Below are positions 9,159 to 18,341 of a stretch of 64,000 nt of DNA, in pieces. The notes beneath the pieces are model-generated. The model searched no databases. It was not told where the DNA came from and was given only the letters and a program-made list of their open reading frames with translations. Source of the DNA: JAYPHU01 sp038127535 (GTDB lineage: Bacteria; Pseudomonadota; Alphaproteobacteria; Rhodospirillales; UBA2165). The translations under genes and the position numbers were made by a program. The stretch is taken from NCBI GenBank assembly GCA_038127535.1, contig JAYPHU010000012.1, positions 29,552-93,551 on the forward strand. Direction: 5' to 3'. Numbering within the stretch: position 1 is the first letter of the stretch; every line of letters starts with the position of its first letter.

Positions 9159-10429
9159 GCGGCACGGGGATTAGGGTCCCCCTCCAAATCAGCGATCAAA
9201 GACTTCAAGCGCGGCAGAACGACGACAATCGCCGCCAGGCTGATGCACGCACCCAGCACGATCGGCAACTTCAGCCCGGTCCAAATGGACAAGGTTCCCA
9301 TCAACAGCGCGCCGACCGCGGGGCAGGCCCGATAGGTCAACGCATAGATGCTCATCACCCGGCCTCGGATGGATTCATCCACGGCGTTTTGGATCAATAT
9401 CTGCGAGCCGTTAGCGGTGATGGCCATGGTCACGCCGGCAACCGCCGCGCTGACCAGACCAACCCAAAAGATGCCGGTGCCGGCGAAAACGAACAGGGAC
9501 AGGCACGTGATGGTCAGGGTGATCAACGAAATTTTGGTCAGGCCTTGAGCCCGGCCATGGTTGGTCAGCCAGAACGCCCCGATGATGCCGCCTACGCCGA
9601 TGGCGGACACCAGCATGCCCAGCCTCTCGGCATCCCCGGAGAAAATCTCTTCGGTGATGCCGGGCATCAGTTCCATAAACGCCCGGGAGAACGTGGCGGT
9701 CACCATGATCAGCAAAATCATCGGTCCGATGCTGGCGTGACCGGCGGCATAGCGGAGCCCCTCTAAGATCTCCGCCACCAACCCGGACCGGCGATGAGAG
9801 CGGGGCTCCGTCGTGTTCAATTCAATATAGCTCAGGCCGACGGACAGGATCGCCATCAGGAAAACGGCGATGGTGAATGAGATCGAGACACCAAGCCTGG
9901 CGAGAACAATACCCGCCAGGGCGGGACCGGCGAACCGGGTGACGTTGTAGAGCGCGGAGTTCAACCCCACCGCCGAGGTCAGGTCTTCCCGCGGCACCAG
10001 ATTGGGCGCGATGGTCATGCGCACCGGTAAGTGGAAGGCCTGAATGATGCCTTGGACCGTCGCCAGGATTACTAGCCACCAAATATTGATCAAACCGGTA
10101 TAGGTCAAAATGGCCAGCAGCGCCGACACGGCGACCATCATCAACTGCAGGAATTTCAGTAGCTTCAGCCGATCGACCCGGTCCACTAACGCGCCGGCCA
10201 AGGCTACCAGAACGAACAGCGGGGCAGACTCGGCGAAAGCGATCGCGCCGACCCAAAAAGCCAGCTCGGTAAGTTGATAGGCCAGATACCCGACGGTCAG
10301 ACGCTGAAACCAGATACCCATCATGGACCCGAAATTGGTCAGGCAGAAAATCCGGTAATCCCGGTGGCGCAGACCCCGGCCGATGCCGGATTCCATGAAA
10401 CGCTCCGAAAATGTCTGTTTTTGCGTCAT
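9155..10429 (-). CDS. MFS transporter (MFS_3/EntS-like), copy B
   Basis: A 424-residue, 12-helix major facilitator, clearly paralogous to its downstream neighbour: both share RHRDY at the N-terminus, a PNLVPREDL segment in the first half, and an RGRVM segment late in the protein. Loop GALVDRVDRLKLLK is motif A. The tandem overlapping arrangement suggests duplication followed by divergence, and a possible heteromeric or paired role, although MFS proteins usually act as monomers. Its own start is ATG at 10429; about 275 bases of presumed promoter region separate it from the divergent AsmA-like gene. Confidence 0.87.
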   Translation of the reverse strand: MTQKQTFSERFMESGIGRGLRHRDYRIFCLTNFGSMMGIWFQRLTVGYLAYQLTELAFWVGAIAFAESAPLFVLVALAGALVDRVDRLKLLKFLQLMMVAVSALLAILTYTGLINIWWLVILATVQGIIQAFHLPVRMTIAPNLVPREDLTSAVGLNSALYNVTRFAGPALAGIVLARLGVSISFTIAVFLMAILSVGLSYIELNTTEPRSHRRSGLVAEILEGLRYAAGHASIGPMILLIMVTATFSRAFMELMPGITEEIFSGDAERLGMLVSAIGVGGIIGAFWLTNHGRAQGLTKISLITLTITCLSLFVFAGTGIFWVGLVSAAVAGVTMAITANGSQILIQNAVDESIRGRVMSIYALTYRACPAVGALLMGTLSIWTGLKLPIVLGACISLAAIVVVLPRLKSLIADLEGDPNPRAA

Positions 10430-10705
10430 TGGTTACTGCCGCCACAATCCTGACACGATCCCGCGATAGGGTCACATTACTGTAAATCTGTCCCTGCCCT
10501 GAGAGGCGGTGCAAGAGCGGCCGAGGCCAAGTCATTTTCCAATAGGGAAAGCGGCGAACCGCCAGTGCAAACGATAGCCCTCCGTTGGTATCCGAACAAC
10601 ATTATTGTGATCACCACCACAGACAAACCGTAGGATTTGATCCAGCATGCCCCGCACTCTAATATCGTCCGCGGCCTGCCCATTACCCCCGTTGAGGAAA
10701 CATTT

Positions 10706-13700
10706 GTGAAGAAGCTTTTGATCTCGATCGTTTTGGTTCTTGTGGCGTTGGCCGGCGCCGTGATTGCCGCCCCCAACTTCGTCGACTGGAACAAATACCG
10801 GGATGAGATTACTAGCCGGGTCAAGGACGCGACCGGCCAGGATATTGAGATACGCGGCGACATCAAAATTGCCATCCTCCCGTCGCCGGCTGTGGTGGTC
10901 GAGGATGTTCATGTGGCGAATGTAGAGGGGGCCTCGGACGCGGATATCGTGTCTCTCGGTTCTCTTGAGGTCCATGTCGCACTCGCGCCGCTGGTCAACA
11001 AGAACCTGCAGGTCATCCGCATCAAATTGGTGAAGCCGGTGGTCAATCTGGAAATTTTCACCAAGGACCGGGCCAACTTTGACATTTTCACAAACCCGCC
11101 GGCTAAACCTGCGGCAGGCGGGGTGACGCCGCCGGCCAACCCCGCACCTTCAGGCAATACGTCCGCCACAGGTCTGCCCGCCGATGTGGGCGGCTTTGCG
11201 CTCAGGGTTGATAGTTTCGTCGTCGAAAACGGGTCCCTGAACTACCGGGACCGCACGTCGGGCCAGGTTGAACAGGTCAAAAGCCTGAACGGCCGGTTCC
11301 GCATGGTCTCTTTGAACGGCCCCATGGATGCAGAAGGCAGCGTCGTGGTGCGCGGCATCCCCCTTAGTTTCTCCGCCGATATAGGCGAGATCGTGGAAAA
11401 GCGGACCCTGCCGTTCCGCCTTGCCGTCACGGTCATCCCCGGCGATGTCAAAACCCGATTTAACGGCGCGGTCAGCGGCATCGATAAACAGCCGCGGCTG
11501 AAGGGCCAACTGGCCATCGACGGGGCCAACTTACGGGAATTTGCCGCCGGCGTGGCCGATGGCGCAGCCCTGCCGGACATGCTGGCCAAACCGTTCAGCC
11601 TGCTGGCCAACGTCGCCGCCACGGAAAAACTGGCTGAGATGAGCGGGCTGGGTTTCGAGCTCAACGGCTCCAAGGGCACGGGCCGGGTCAGTTTGGAGAT
11701 GGGTAAAACCATCGACCTGGATGTCGGCCTGACGCTCAACAAATTTGATCTGGACCGGCTGCTCGCACCCGCCCCCGCCGCGCCCAAGACCGGCAAACAA
11801 GACGCCGCTGCGACGGCTACGGATCAGGGGCAGGCATCGTTGAGCCTGGGCGCCCGGCCGTCAGCGGTGAAACCCGCCTCAGGATCGACAGGTTTGGCGG
11901 CGCTGCCGGCCAATCTGAACGCCACCGTCAATCTCGGCATTGAGGCCCTGACCTATAACCGGCAAGCCATCCGTCAGGCCAAGTTCAACGCGGACCTGTC
12001 GAACCGGGAACTGACGCTCAACCAGGTTTCGGCGCTCTTGCCCGGCAATTCGGACGTGGCTTTGTTCGGCTTTGTCTCACAGGACGGCGATAAGGCGCAG
12101 TTCGACGGGTCGGTTGATTTCTCCACCAACGACCTGCGCTCACTCCTGGACTGGGCGGGCGTGAAGGTAGACGGCATTGCTCAGGATCATCTCCGCAAGC
12201 TTTCCATCGCGGCCAAAGTCTCCGGCAATCCGGACAGTGTCTCCCTCACCGAAATTCAGACCCAGGCCGACAATACGAAACTGACTGGCGCGGCGACGGT
12301 CGCGCTCCGCGCCCGGCCATCCATCGGCGCCAACATCGCCATTGACCGGGTCAATCTGGACGCTTATCTGCCGAAAGCCGCCGCCCCGGCAGCGGTATCA
12401 AGTTCGAAACCGTCCCCCTCGGCCTCCGGCGCACAGCCCGCCAAGCCGGCCGCTGCGGCTCCTGCCGCCAATCCGCTGGCCGTCCTCGGCGCTTTGGGCG
12501 GGGTCGACTTCAATCTCAAGGCCAAGCTGGGCAGCCTGACTTTCCAGGATCAGCGGGTCAGCGGCATTAGTGTCGATTCAATCCTGGTCAACGGCGACCT
12601 GACTTTCAAGGACTGCTCGGTCCGCAACTTCGCCGGGGTGAGCGCCAAGGTCAAAGGCGGCATCACCGGACTACGGTCTACCGGTGGCGCGCCCGATCCG
12701 GCCTTCAAGGATTTCAATGTTTCCCTCTTCGGCAAGTCTCTGGCGCGACTGTTCAAGATCAGTGGCATCACCCCGCCGGTGTCGCCGGCCAAACTGGGTC
12801 CGGTTTCGGTTTCCACCACCCTGAACGGAAAGCCCGCCGAGCTGCGTCTGGCCTCTTTGGTGAACGCCACCGGTGGACAGTTTTCCATGAACGGGACGGC
12901 GAGCGGGCTGACCGGACTGCCCACCTTCAACGGCCAAATTCGGCTCACCCACAAGGACTTCGACCGGGTACTGTCTCTGCTGAACGTAGTTTACCGTCCG
13001 GCCTCGGGCAAGTTCGGTCCGATCGATGTGGCCGGTAAAATTTCCGCCAATCCGGGCGGCGTCGCCATGACCAGCCTGGCCGGTGAAGCGGCCGGGGTGA
13101 AGTTCGCGGGCGACGCCGGCGTACAGTGGCTGGGTCCCCGTCCGGCCATCACCGCCGATCTGAAGACCGGCACCCTGAATATCAATAACCTGCTACCGAA
13201 GACCAATACGGCTAAACGATCAAGCGGAACCCGCGTCGCGGCATCCTCGAATTCACGAAGCAGCCGCCGCGCCTCGGCTCCAAGGGAAGGTGGACGCTGG
13301 TCGACGGAGCCCATTGATCTCTCCGCGCTGATCACGTTTGACGCCAATGTGGGCCTCTCCTCGCCCAAGGTCATCTATGACAAGGCGAGCGTGGAAAACC
13401 TCATCCTGGCCGGCGTATTGAAGAACGGCATCCTGGATGTGCGCCGGCTTACCGGCAACATGTTAGGCGGCGACGTAAAAATGGACGCCAAGGTCATCGC
13501 CTCCCAAGGCAGCGGTCAGTATCAGACCCGGTTCTCCGTCTCCCGGCTGAGCGTACCGGCGGCGCTCACCGTCTACGGCAACCGTTCCTTGAAATCCGGC
13601 ACCATGGAGCTGGTGGGCGATTTCCGCACCAGCGGGCGCTCCGAAGCGGATATGATCGCGGCGCTCAACGGCAACGGCTCCCTGGCCCTCACTAATATTG

Positions 13701-14314
13701 ATGTTAGTTCCGGCGCCGCCAAAGGTTCCTCCTTCTCCGGCGTCACGGGTCTCTTGGGCTCCCTCTACGGATTTGCCAGGAAGCTCGGCGGCAAGACCGG
13801 CCGGGATGTGGCTGATCTTCGCGGCAATTTCCGGATGGACAAGGGCATCGCCAGCTTCGACGATTTGACCCTGGTCTCCGGCATCGGCAACGGCTCCGCC
13901 AAGGGCGTCGTCGATCTGGCCAATTGGCAAACCAACACCTCGGGCCAGCTTCAGCTCTCTGACAATCTGGTACTCCAATTGCTGACGAAGTCGTCGGGCC
14001 CCCGGCTGATCCCGTTCCAGGTCTCGGGCCGCATGGATGCCCCGAACGTCAAACTGGACACCAGCGCGTTCACCAGCGGCATCCGGGTGCCGGGTGTGCT
14101 GGACAAGAAGATCGAGAAGCTCAAACAGAAGAAAGGCGTGGGCCAGGTTCTGAACAAGATTTTCCCCGGCGCTCAACCCGCACCGGCGGCCACCCAAAGC
14201 GGTTCCTCAACCGGCGCGCCGCCACCTCAGCAACCGCCACAACAAGAACCGACCCAGCAAAAGATCAAGCCGGAAGATGTTCTGAAAGGAATACTCCGGG
14301 GGCTTACTCGCTGA
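10706..14314 (+). CDS. AsmA family protein
   Basis: A 1202-residue envelope protein. I choose the GTG at 10706 because GAGGAAA lies just upstream and it begins directly with a membrane anchor (VKKLLISIVLVLVALAGAVIA); an in-frame ATG at 10637 would add 23 unlikely residues. The AsmA N-terminal domain follows (FVDWNKYRDEI, ATGQDIEIRGDI), then Pro/Ala-rich linkers and a C-terminal AsmA-like block with GRMDAPNVKLD. The tail is rich in Gln and Pro (about residues 1165-1190). AsmA/TamB-type proteins form long beta-grooves implicated in lipid transport to the outer membrane. It overlaps the convergent decayed hydrolase by 11 bases. Confidence 0.88.
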   Translation: MKKLLISIVLVLVALAGAVIAAPNFVDWNKYRDEITSRVKDATGQDIEIRGDIKIAILPSPAVVVEDVHVANVEGASDADIVSLGSLEVHVALAPLVNKNLQVIRIKLVKPVVNLEIFTKDRANFDIFTNPPAKPAAGGVTPPANPAPSGNTSATGLPADVGGFALRVDSFVVENGSLNYRDRTSGQVEQVKSLNGRFRMVSLNGPMDAEGSVVVRGIPLSFSADIGEIVEKRTLPFRLAVTVIPGDVKTRFNGAVSGIDKQPRLKGQLAIDGANLREFAAGVADGAALPDMLAKPFSLLANVAATEKLAEMSGLGFELNGSKGTGRVSLEMGKTIDLDVGLTLNKFDLDRLLAPAPAAPKTGKQDAAATATDQGQASLSLGARPSAVKPASGSTGLAALPANLNATVNLGIEALTYNRQAIRQAKFNADLSNRELTLNQVSALLPGNSDVALFGFVSQDGDKAQFDGSVDFSTNDLRSLLDWAGVKVDGIAQDHLRKLSIAAKVSGNPDSVSLTEIQTQADNTKLTGAATVALRARPSIGANIAIDRVNLDAYLPKAAAPAAVSSSKPSPSASGAQPAKPAAAAPAANPLAVLGALGGVDFNLKAKLGSLTFQDQRVSGISVDSILVNGDLTFKDCSVRNFAGVSAKVKGGITGLRSTGGAPDPAFKDFNVSLFGKSLARLFKISGITPPVSPAKLGPVSVSTTLNGKPAELRLASLVNATGGQFSMNGTASGLTGLPTFNGQIRLTHKDFDRVLSLLNVVYRPASGKFGPIDVAGKISANPGGVAMTSLAGEAAGVKFAGDAGVQWLGPRPAITADLKTGTLNINNLLPKTNTAKRSSGTRVAASSNSRSSRRASAPREGGRWSTEPIDLSALITFDANVGLSSPKVIYDKASVENLILAGVLKNGILDVRRLTGNMLGGDVKMDAKVIASQGSGQYQTRFSVSRLSVPAALTVYGNRSLKSGTMELVGDFRTSGRSEADMIAALNGNGSLALTNIDVSSGAAKGSSFSGVTGLLGSLYGFARKLGGKTGRDVADLRGNFRMDKGIASFDDLTLVSGIGNGSAKGVVDLANWQTNTSGQLQLSDNLVLQLLTKSSGPRLIPFQVSGRMDAPNVKLDTSAFTSGIRVPGVLDKKIEKLKQKKGVGQVLNKIFPGAQPAPAATQSGSSTGAPPPQQPPQQEPTQQKIKPEDVLKGILRGLTR

Positions 14315-15018
14315 CGTCTTGCCCCTGGGCCCATTTGGCGACCCGGTCGATCCAAAAAGCTTGCGGCGTATAAAAAAGCCCGTGGCCCTCACCGGTTTTC
14401 AAAACGATTTCCCGAAATTCGGTATGACTGGCCTGGGATATCGCCGCATCATAGGAACCGGAAATCTCGTCTTCGGCATCATACATGCTTAAAAAAAAAC
14501 CGCCCCTGAATTTGTGGGCCAATCCGCTGAGCAACCCGCCGAAACCGCCGGCCGAATTGTGGACCCACCCCGCAGCCGGCCAAATTGACGAAATTCACTT
14601 TGGGGTTCTGAATTTGGGATGAGGCAATCAGCGTCATCATGCCGCCCTTCGAATGCCCGCCCACGGTAATTTGAGTTGCGGGCACCCCGGCGCTGAAAAG
14701 CTGTTTGACGAGCTGAGCCACGCCCGCGGTATATGCCGGCGGACGCACTCGGTCCTCCCGCACTTCGCCGATGACTTACAGCCCCTTGGCTCGAAAGGCA
14801 TCGAGAATTTCGTCAAATTCGTGGCGCTTTCCGTATTTAGGATGTTCCCTGCTCTGGCCGTGCATTTCCGGCCATCCCCCATGCAAATAAATCAGATAGC
14901 GTTTCGCCGGATCAATTTTGGCGGGCAATTGACCCTGGGCGGAAACAGGCGCCGATCCGGACAGGATCCAAGCGACGGCAAACAGGTTCAGCAAAACAAC
15001 GCGTGTTAAAACATGCAT
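14304..15018 (-). pseudogene. Secreted alpha/beta hydrolase, broken by a nonsense codon and a frameshift
   Basis: Three consecutive pieces of one hydrolase are readable. From the ATG at 15018 there is a signal peptide (cleavage near VSA/QGQ), then YLIYLHGGWPE, stopping at TAA (14778-14776). The same frame resumes at once with VIGEVRED and the nucleophile elbow GGHSKGG. After NLAGCG the frame shifts by one base; a run of four C on the plus strand (14568-14571) is the simplest site, because removing one base gives a continuous reading into GGFGGLLSGL, FFLSMYDAEDE and the catalytic-His region TGEGHGLFY. The order of blocks matches a family of secreted alpha/beta hydrolases. The stop could derive from CAA. 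A sequencing error could explain the frameshift, less easily both lesions. Confidence 0.75.
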
Positions 15019-15030
15019 GTTCTCCTCCTC

Positions 15031-15264
15031 CTATTTTAAAGGTGGGGACTCTTTAAGCGCGGTCAAGACGTAAACCCGTAAGGCGCTCGACAGATTGCCG
15101 GAGCGGGCGTCATCGATCTCCGCCACCAGCTTGCCCAGGGAAAGTCCACGCCGGGCGGCGATCAGCTTTAACTCGCGCCAAAACGCGTCTTCCAGGGAAA
15201 CGCTGGTCCGGTGACCGGAAATCAAAACCGAATGCTTTCGGATCGTGCTGGGATCATCCGCCAT
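15031..15264 (-). CDS. Ribbon-helix-helix domain protein
   Basis: A 77-residue protein with the pattern ISGHRTSVSLEDAFWRELKLIAARRGLSLGKLVAEID, a short basic beta-strand followed by two helices. This is the ribbon-helix-helix family widespread in alphaproteobacteria (RHH_4 type), thought to bind DNA as a dimer through the strand. No target can be read. It lies 12 bases upstream of the decayed hydrolase on the same strand and 19 bases downstream of the CobD-like gene, so it may be co-transcribed with them. Confidence 0.8.
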   Translation of the reverse strand: MADDPSTIRKHSVLISGHRTSVSLEDAFWRELKLIAARRGLSLGKLVAEIDDARSGNLSSALRVYVLTALKESPPLK

Positions 15265-15283
15265 CGGACACGCGTCGTCGGCC

Positions 15284-16342
15284 TTACGTCAGCCGCCAGG
15301 CGGTCAGCGCGCCGACAAGCGCGCCGTTGAGCAGGCAGGCGACACCAAACAGGTACAGCCCCCGGCCGACATCCCGGGGCGTCGCCATGGCGGTGCCGTC
15401 GCCGATCCAGGATTCATGGACGTTTTCCTGGGCAAACCTTCGCGGCCCGGCCAAGGTCAGGCCCAAGGCCCCGGCCATCGCCGCCAACGGCCAGCCGATA
15501 TTGCGGGACCGGTGCTTGCCCGCATCCCGGAACATGATCACCAGTGATTTTGCCGGGCTGACCGTGGGCACAAACAATGACGCGACCAACACGAACAGGC
15601 CGGACAGCAGCGCCGGTACAAATAGCAAAATATCGTTAAGCCGCGCCGCGGTGAATCCGAACGCCCGGTACTTCACCGTCTTTCGGCCGATCCGGCTATC
15701 GAGAATGGAATTCGCCTTGAAAATCAAAAGGCCGGGAAAGCCGAAGAGCACATACCAGAACACCGGGCCCAACACGCCGGCGGCCAGAGTCTCCGCGCAG
15801 GCTTCGATCCCGGTACGCGCCACATTGTGGGCGTCCATTTTTTCCACCGACTCGCTGGTCAGCGGCGCCAGGGATTGCCGCGCTGTTTCCACCCCGTCGT
15901 CCCGGAGCGCCTTACCGATCTTCCTGACCTGGGCGTAGGTGCCCCGCTGGTCGATCAACATCATGATCAACAGCGCTTCGAAGGCCCAGAACATGGGGAT
16001 CGTCTGAGACAGAAACGCCACCGTCCAGCCGAATACCACGCAGACCAGCACTAGCAGGAGAGTAAAAACCGCACCGCGCACCGCCCGGTCGGTCTGTGAC
16101 CGGGTTTCCCGGTTCAGTTTGCGATCGCACCAGTCGGCGTAAGCAGTCAGCAGCCGCATCGGATGCACGCTCAAGTCCTTCAGCGCGTTCCATTGACCCG
16201 CATAGGCCTCGACCACCATCGCCAGCAACAGCAAAATCAGCGGATCGAAGCCGCCCGGCCGGTCCATAATGCCGAACAGTCCCATGGCGGCAGAATGAGC
16301 GGGATACGGCCCGCCGTCAATCTTCTGGCTGGTCTTGATCAC
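15284..16342 (-). CDS. Adenosylcobinamide-phosphate synthase-like protein (CobD/CbiB family)
   Basis: A 352-residue integral membrane protein. CobD/CbiB features are the AHNVARTGIEACAETLAAGVLGPVFW region, KANSILDSRIG, KYRAFGFTAARLNDI, and RDAGKHRSRNIGWPLAAMAGAL. The family attaches the aminopropanol arm to adenosylcobyric acid in cobalamin synthesis. No other cob gene is in the window. Several family positions differ (for example N for D in ARLND), so a related function is possible. The N-terminus is uncertain: the GTG at 16342 gives about 25 residues before the first hydrophobic helix, and ATG codons at 16285 and 16267 are alternatives. It is divergent from the SCO1-like gene. Confidence 0.75.
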   Translation of the reverse strand: MIKTSQKIDGGPYPAHSAAMGLFGIMDRPGGFDPLILLLLAMVVEAYAGQWNALKDLSVHPMRLLTAYADWCDRKLNRETRSQTDRAVRGAVFTLLLVLVCVVFGWTVAFLSQTIPMFWAFEALLIMMLIDQRGTYAQVRKIGKALRDDGVETARQSLAPLTSESVEKMDAHNVARTGIEACAETLAAGVLGPVFWYVLFGFPGLLIFKANSILDSRIGRKTVKYRAFGFTAARLNDILLFVPALLSGLFVLVASLFVPTVSPAKSLVIMFRDAGKHRSRNIGWPLAAMAGALGLTLAGPRRFAQENVHESWIGDGTAMATPRDVGRGLYLFGVACLLNGALVGALTAWRLT

Positions 16343-16390
16343 CCCGGCAGAGCAACGTAAGAGTGGGCGCGATTGGAGAGACGTTTCATC

Positions 16391-17038
16391 ATGCCGATCC
16401 GCAAAGCTATTCTCGTTCTAGGGCTGGTGATCCTGTTGGTCGCCGGCGGCCTGTCGACCGTGTTGTGGCTCGGCGGCGGTAATATGGCCGGCAACGATCA
16501 GATCATGGTGGTCAACAAGGGCAGCCGGCCGAACGAGAATGCTTCCTCTGCGCCGCCCGTGGGCGGGCCCTTCAATCTGATCAATGGCGACGGAAAGCTT
16601 GTATCCAACGAGGACTTCGCCGGTCAAAACATGCTGATCTTCTTCGGCTTTACCCATTGTCCGGACGTCTGCCCGCAAACCCTGTCCACATTGACCCGCG
16701 CGTTGGAGCTAATCGGCGATGATATCGACAAAGTGCAGCCGGTCTTCGTCACGGTCGATCCGTTGCGCGACACGCCGGACGTGGTGAAAGCCTATGTAGC
16801 CGATTTTCATCCCAAGCTGATCGGGCTGACCGGCACTTCCCGGCAAGTGAGCGCCGCCATGCGCGCCTACCGAATCTATGCCGCGAAAATGGGCGATGAG
16901 CTTCACATCAAATCCGATTACCAGGTGGACCACACATCCATCACCTACCTGATGGGACCCGACGGGGCGTTCAAGACCTTCTTTTCCTTGGGCGATTCCC
17001 CGGACTCCATCGCCACGAAGCTTCGTTTAAATCTTTAA
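16391..17038 (+). CDS. SCO1/SenC family copper chaperone
   Basis: A 215-residue, membrane-anchored thioredoxin-fold protein. The ATG at 16391 has GGAGAG upstream and leads straight into the anchor helix (about residues 5-27). The copper-binding CxxxC is seen in THCPDVCPQT, and the third ligand His in YQVDHTS. DPxRDTP (here DPLRDTPDVVKAYV) is also typical. SCO proteins deliver copper to the CuA site of cytochrome c oxidase or act as thiol-disulfide reductases in its assembly. No oxidase genes are in the window. It is followed closely by a YcgN-like gene. Confidence 0.92.
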   Translation: MPIRKAILVLGLVILLVAGGLSTVLWLGGGNMAGNDQIMVVNKGSRPNENASSAPPVGGPFNLINGDGKLVSNEDFAGQNMLIFFGFTHCPDVCPQTLSTLTRALELIGDDIDKVQPVFVTVDPLRDTPDVVKAYVADFHPKLIGLTGTSRQVSAAMRAYRIYAAKMGDELHIKSDYQVDHTSITYLMGPDGAFKTFFSLGDSPDSIATKLRLNL

Positions 17039-17075
17039 CTGGGCAAGTCCCGACCGGCCGGTGTAAACAGGACCC

Positions 17076-17582
17076 ATGTCTTCGGGCCCCTCACAACCGT
17101 CTGCCGCCAGCGATGCGGACGACGTTCCTTTCTGGAAACGGAAGTCCCTTAAGGACATGTCCCTGGACGAGTGGGAATCCCTTTGCGACGGCTGCGCGCG
17201 CTGCTGCCTGCACAAGCTGGAAGAAGAAGACACCGGCGAGGTCTATTACACCGAGGTGGCGTGTTCGCTCCTGGATATCGGAAGCTGTCACTGCAAGGAT
17301 TATGTAAACCGCACGCTGCTGATCAGCGATTGCGTGGAACTGACGGCCACCAATCTCAGCGGGCTCAAATGGCTGCCGCCCAGTTGCGCTTACCGGCTGC
17401 TCTACGAGGGCAAGGATTTGTACTGGTGGCATCCGCTGGTTTCCGGCGATCCTGACACCGTGCATCAGGCCGGTATATCCGTGCGCGGGCGCGCTATTGC
17501 GGAGGAAGACACAAACGATATCGAGGACCATATCGTCGACTGGCCCGACCAGATCCCGAACAGTCCGAAACCGGAGGAATGA
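17076..17582 (+). CDS. YcgN/UPF0260 family cysteine-cluster protein
   Basis: A 168-residue cytoplasmic protein of the YkgJ/YcgN family. The cysteine-rich signature is visible as CDGCARCCLHKL, then C-S-L-L-D, SCHCKDY, SDCVEL and LPPSCAYRL, suggesting a bound metal or iron-sulfur cluster. FWKRKSLKDMS at the N-terminus and DYVNRTLL are also family features. The biochemical role is unknown. The stop is 7 bases before the start of the metalloprotease gene, so the two probably form an operon. Confidence 0.9.
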   Translation: MSSGPSQPSAASDADDVPFWKRKSLKDMSLDEWESLCDGCARCCLHKLEEEDTGEVYYTEVACSLLDIGSCHCKDYVNRTLLISDCVELTATNLSGLKWLPPSCAYRLLYEGKDLYWWHPLVSGDPDTVHQAGISVRGRAIAEEDTNDIEDHIVDWPDQIPNSPKPEE

Positions 17583-17589
17583 ACGTCCG

Positions 17590-18291
17590 GTGACCGAACA
17601 GATCATACGGATGGATATCAAGGGCCGGGTCATCCCGGTCCGGCTGCGCCGCAACAATAAGGCGCGGCGGATCATCCTGCGGGTGGATCAGGACATCGAC
17701 GGCGCGGTGCTGACCCTGCCCCGCCGGGCGGCGGAAGCCGAAGCCCTCGCGCTATTGAAAGCGCAGTCATCGTGGCTGCTCGACCGGCTCGACGGGATGC
17801 CGCCTCGGGTGCCGTTCGCCGACGGCGCCGTCATTCCCATTCTAGGCGACGGTCATTTGATCCGGCACGTGCCCGATCTCCGCGGCGGCGTGATTCGCGA
17901 GGCTGGCGACATTAAAGTCTCCGGCCGGATCGAACATCTCCCCCGCCGGGTCCGGGATTGGGTGCGCAAGGAAGCGCGGGCCGCTATCGAGCCCGTCGCC
18001 GACGAATTTGCCCGCCGGCTTGATCTTAGGTTCGCGAAGATTTCCGTGCGCGACACCAAGTCCCGCTGGGGAAGCTGCGCTGCGTCTGGCAACCTGTCCT
18101 TCAGCTGGCGGCTGATCATGGCGCCCCAACGGGTGCTGGACTATGTGGTGGCTCATGAAGTGTCCCATCTGGCGCACATGAACCACGGCCCAGCCTTTTG
18201 GCGCACGGTAGCGAGCCTCGATGTGGAGACGGACCGGGCCCGCGAATGGCTCAACCGGGAAAGCGCCCGGCTCCATCGGATCGGCTCTTAA
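17590..18291 (+). CDS. YgjP-like zinc metallopeptidase (M48/DUF45)
   Basis: A 233-residue protein. GTG at 17590 is preferred because GGAGGA lies about 10 bases upstream and it follows the YcgN stop closely; the frame is open upstream but overlaps that gene. The zinc motif HEVSHLAHMNHG (H-E-x-x-H plus a downstream His) is complete, and RDTKSRWGSCAASGNLSFSW is the diagnostic YgjP block. Members are predicted minimal zinc proteases (gluzincins) of unknown substrate. No membrane segment is seen, so it is cytoplasmic. Confidence 0.88.
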   Translation: MTEQIIRMDIKGRVIPVRLRRNNKARRIILRVDQDIDGAVLTLPRRAAEAEALALLKAQSSWLLDRLDGMPPRVPFADGAVIPILGDGHLIRHVPDLRGGVIREAGDIKVSGRIEHLPRRVRDWVRKEARAAIEPVADEFARRLDLRFAKISVRDTKSRWGSCAASGNLSFSWRLIMAPQRVLDYVVAHEVSHLAHMNHGPAFWRTVASLDVETDRAREWLNRESARLHRIGS

Positions 18292-18341
18292 TCAGGTGGC
18301 GCAAGCTTCGGATAGCGCGCTCAATATGGGATGACTAAAGT

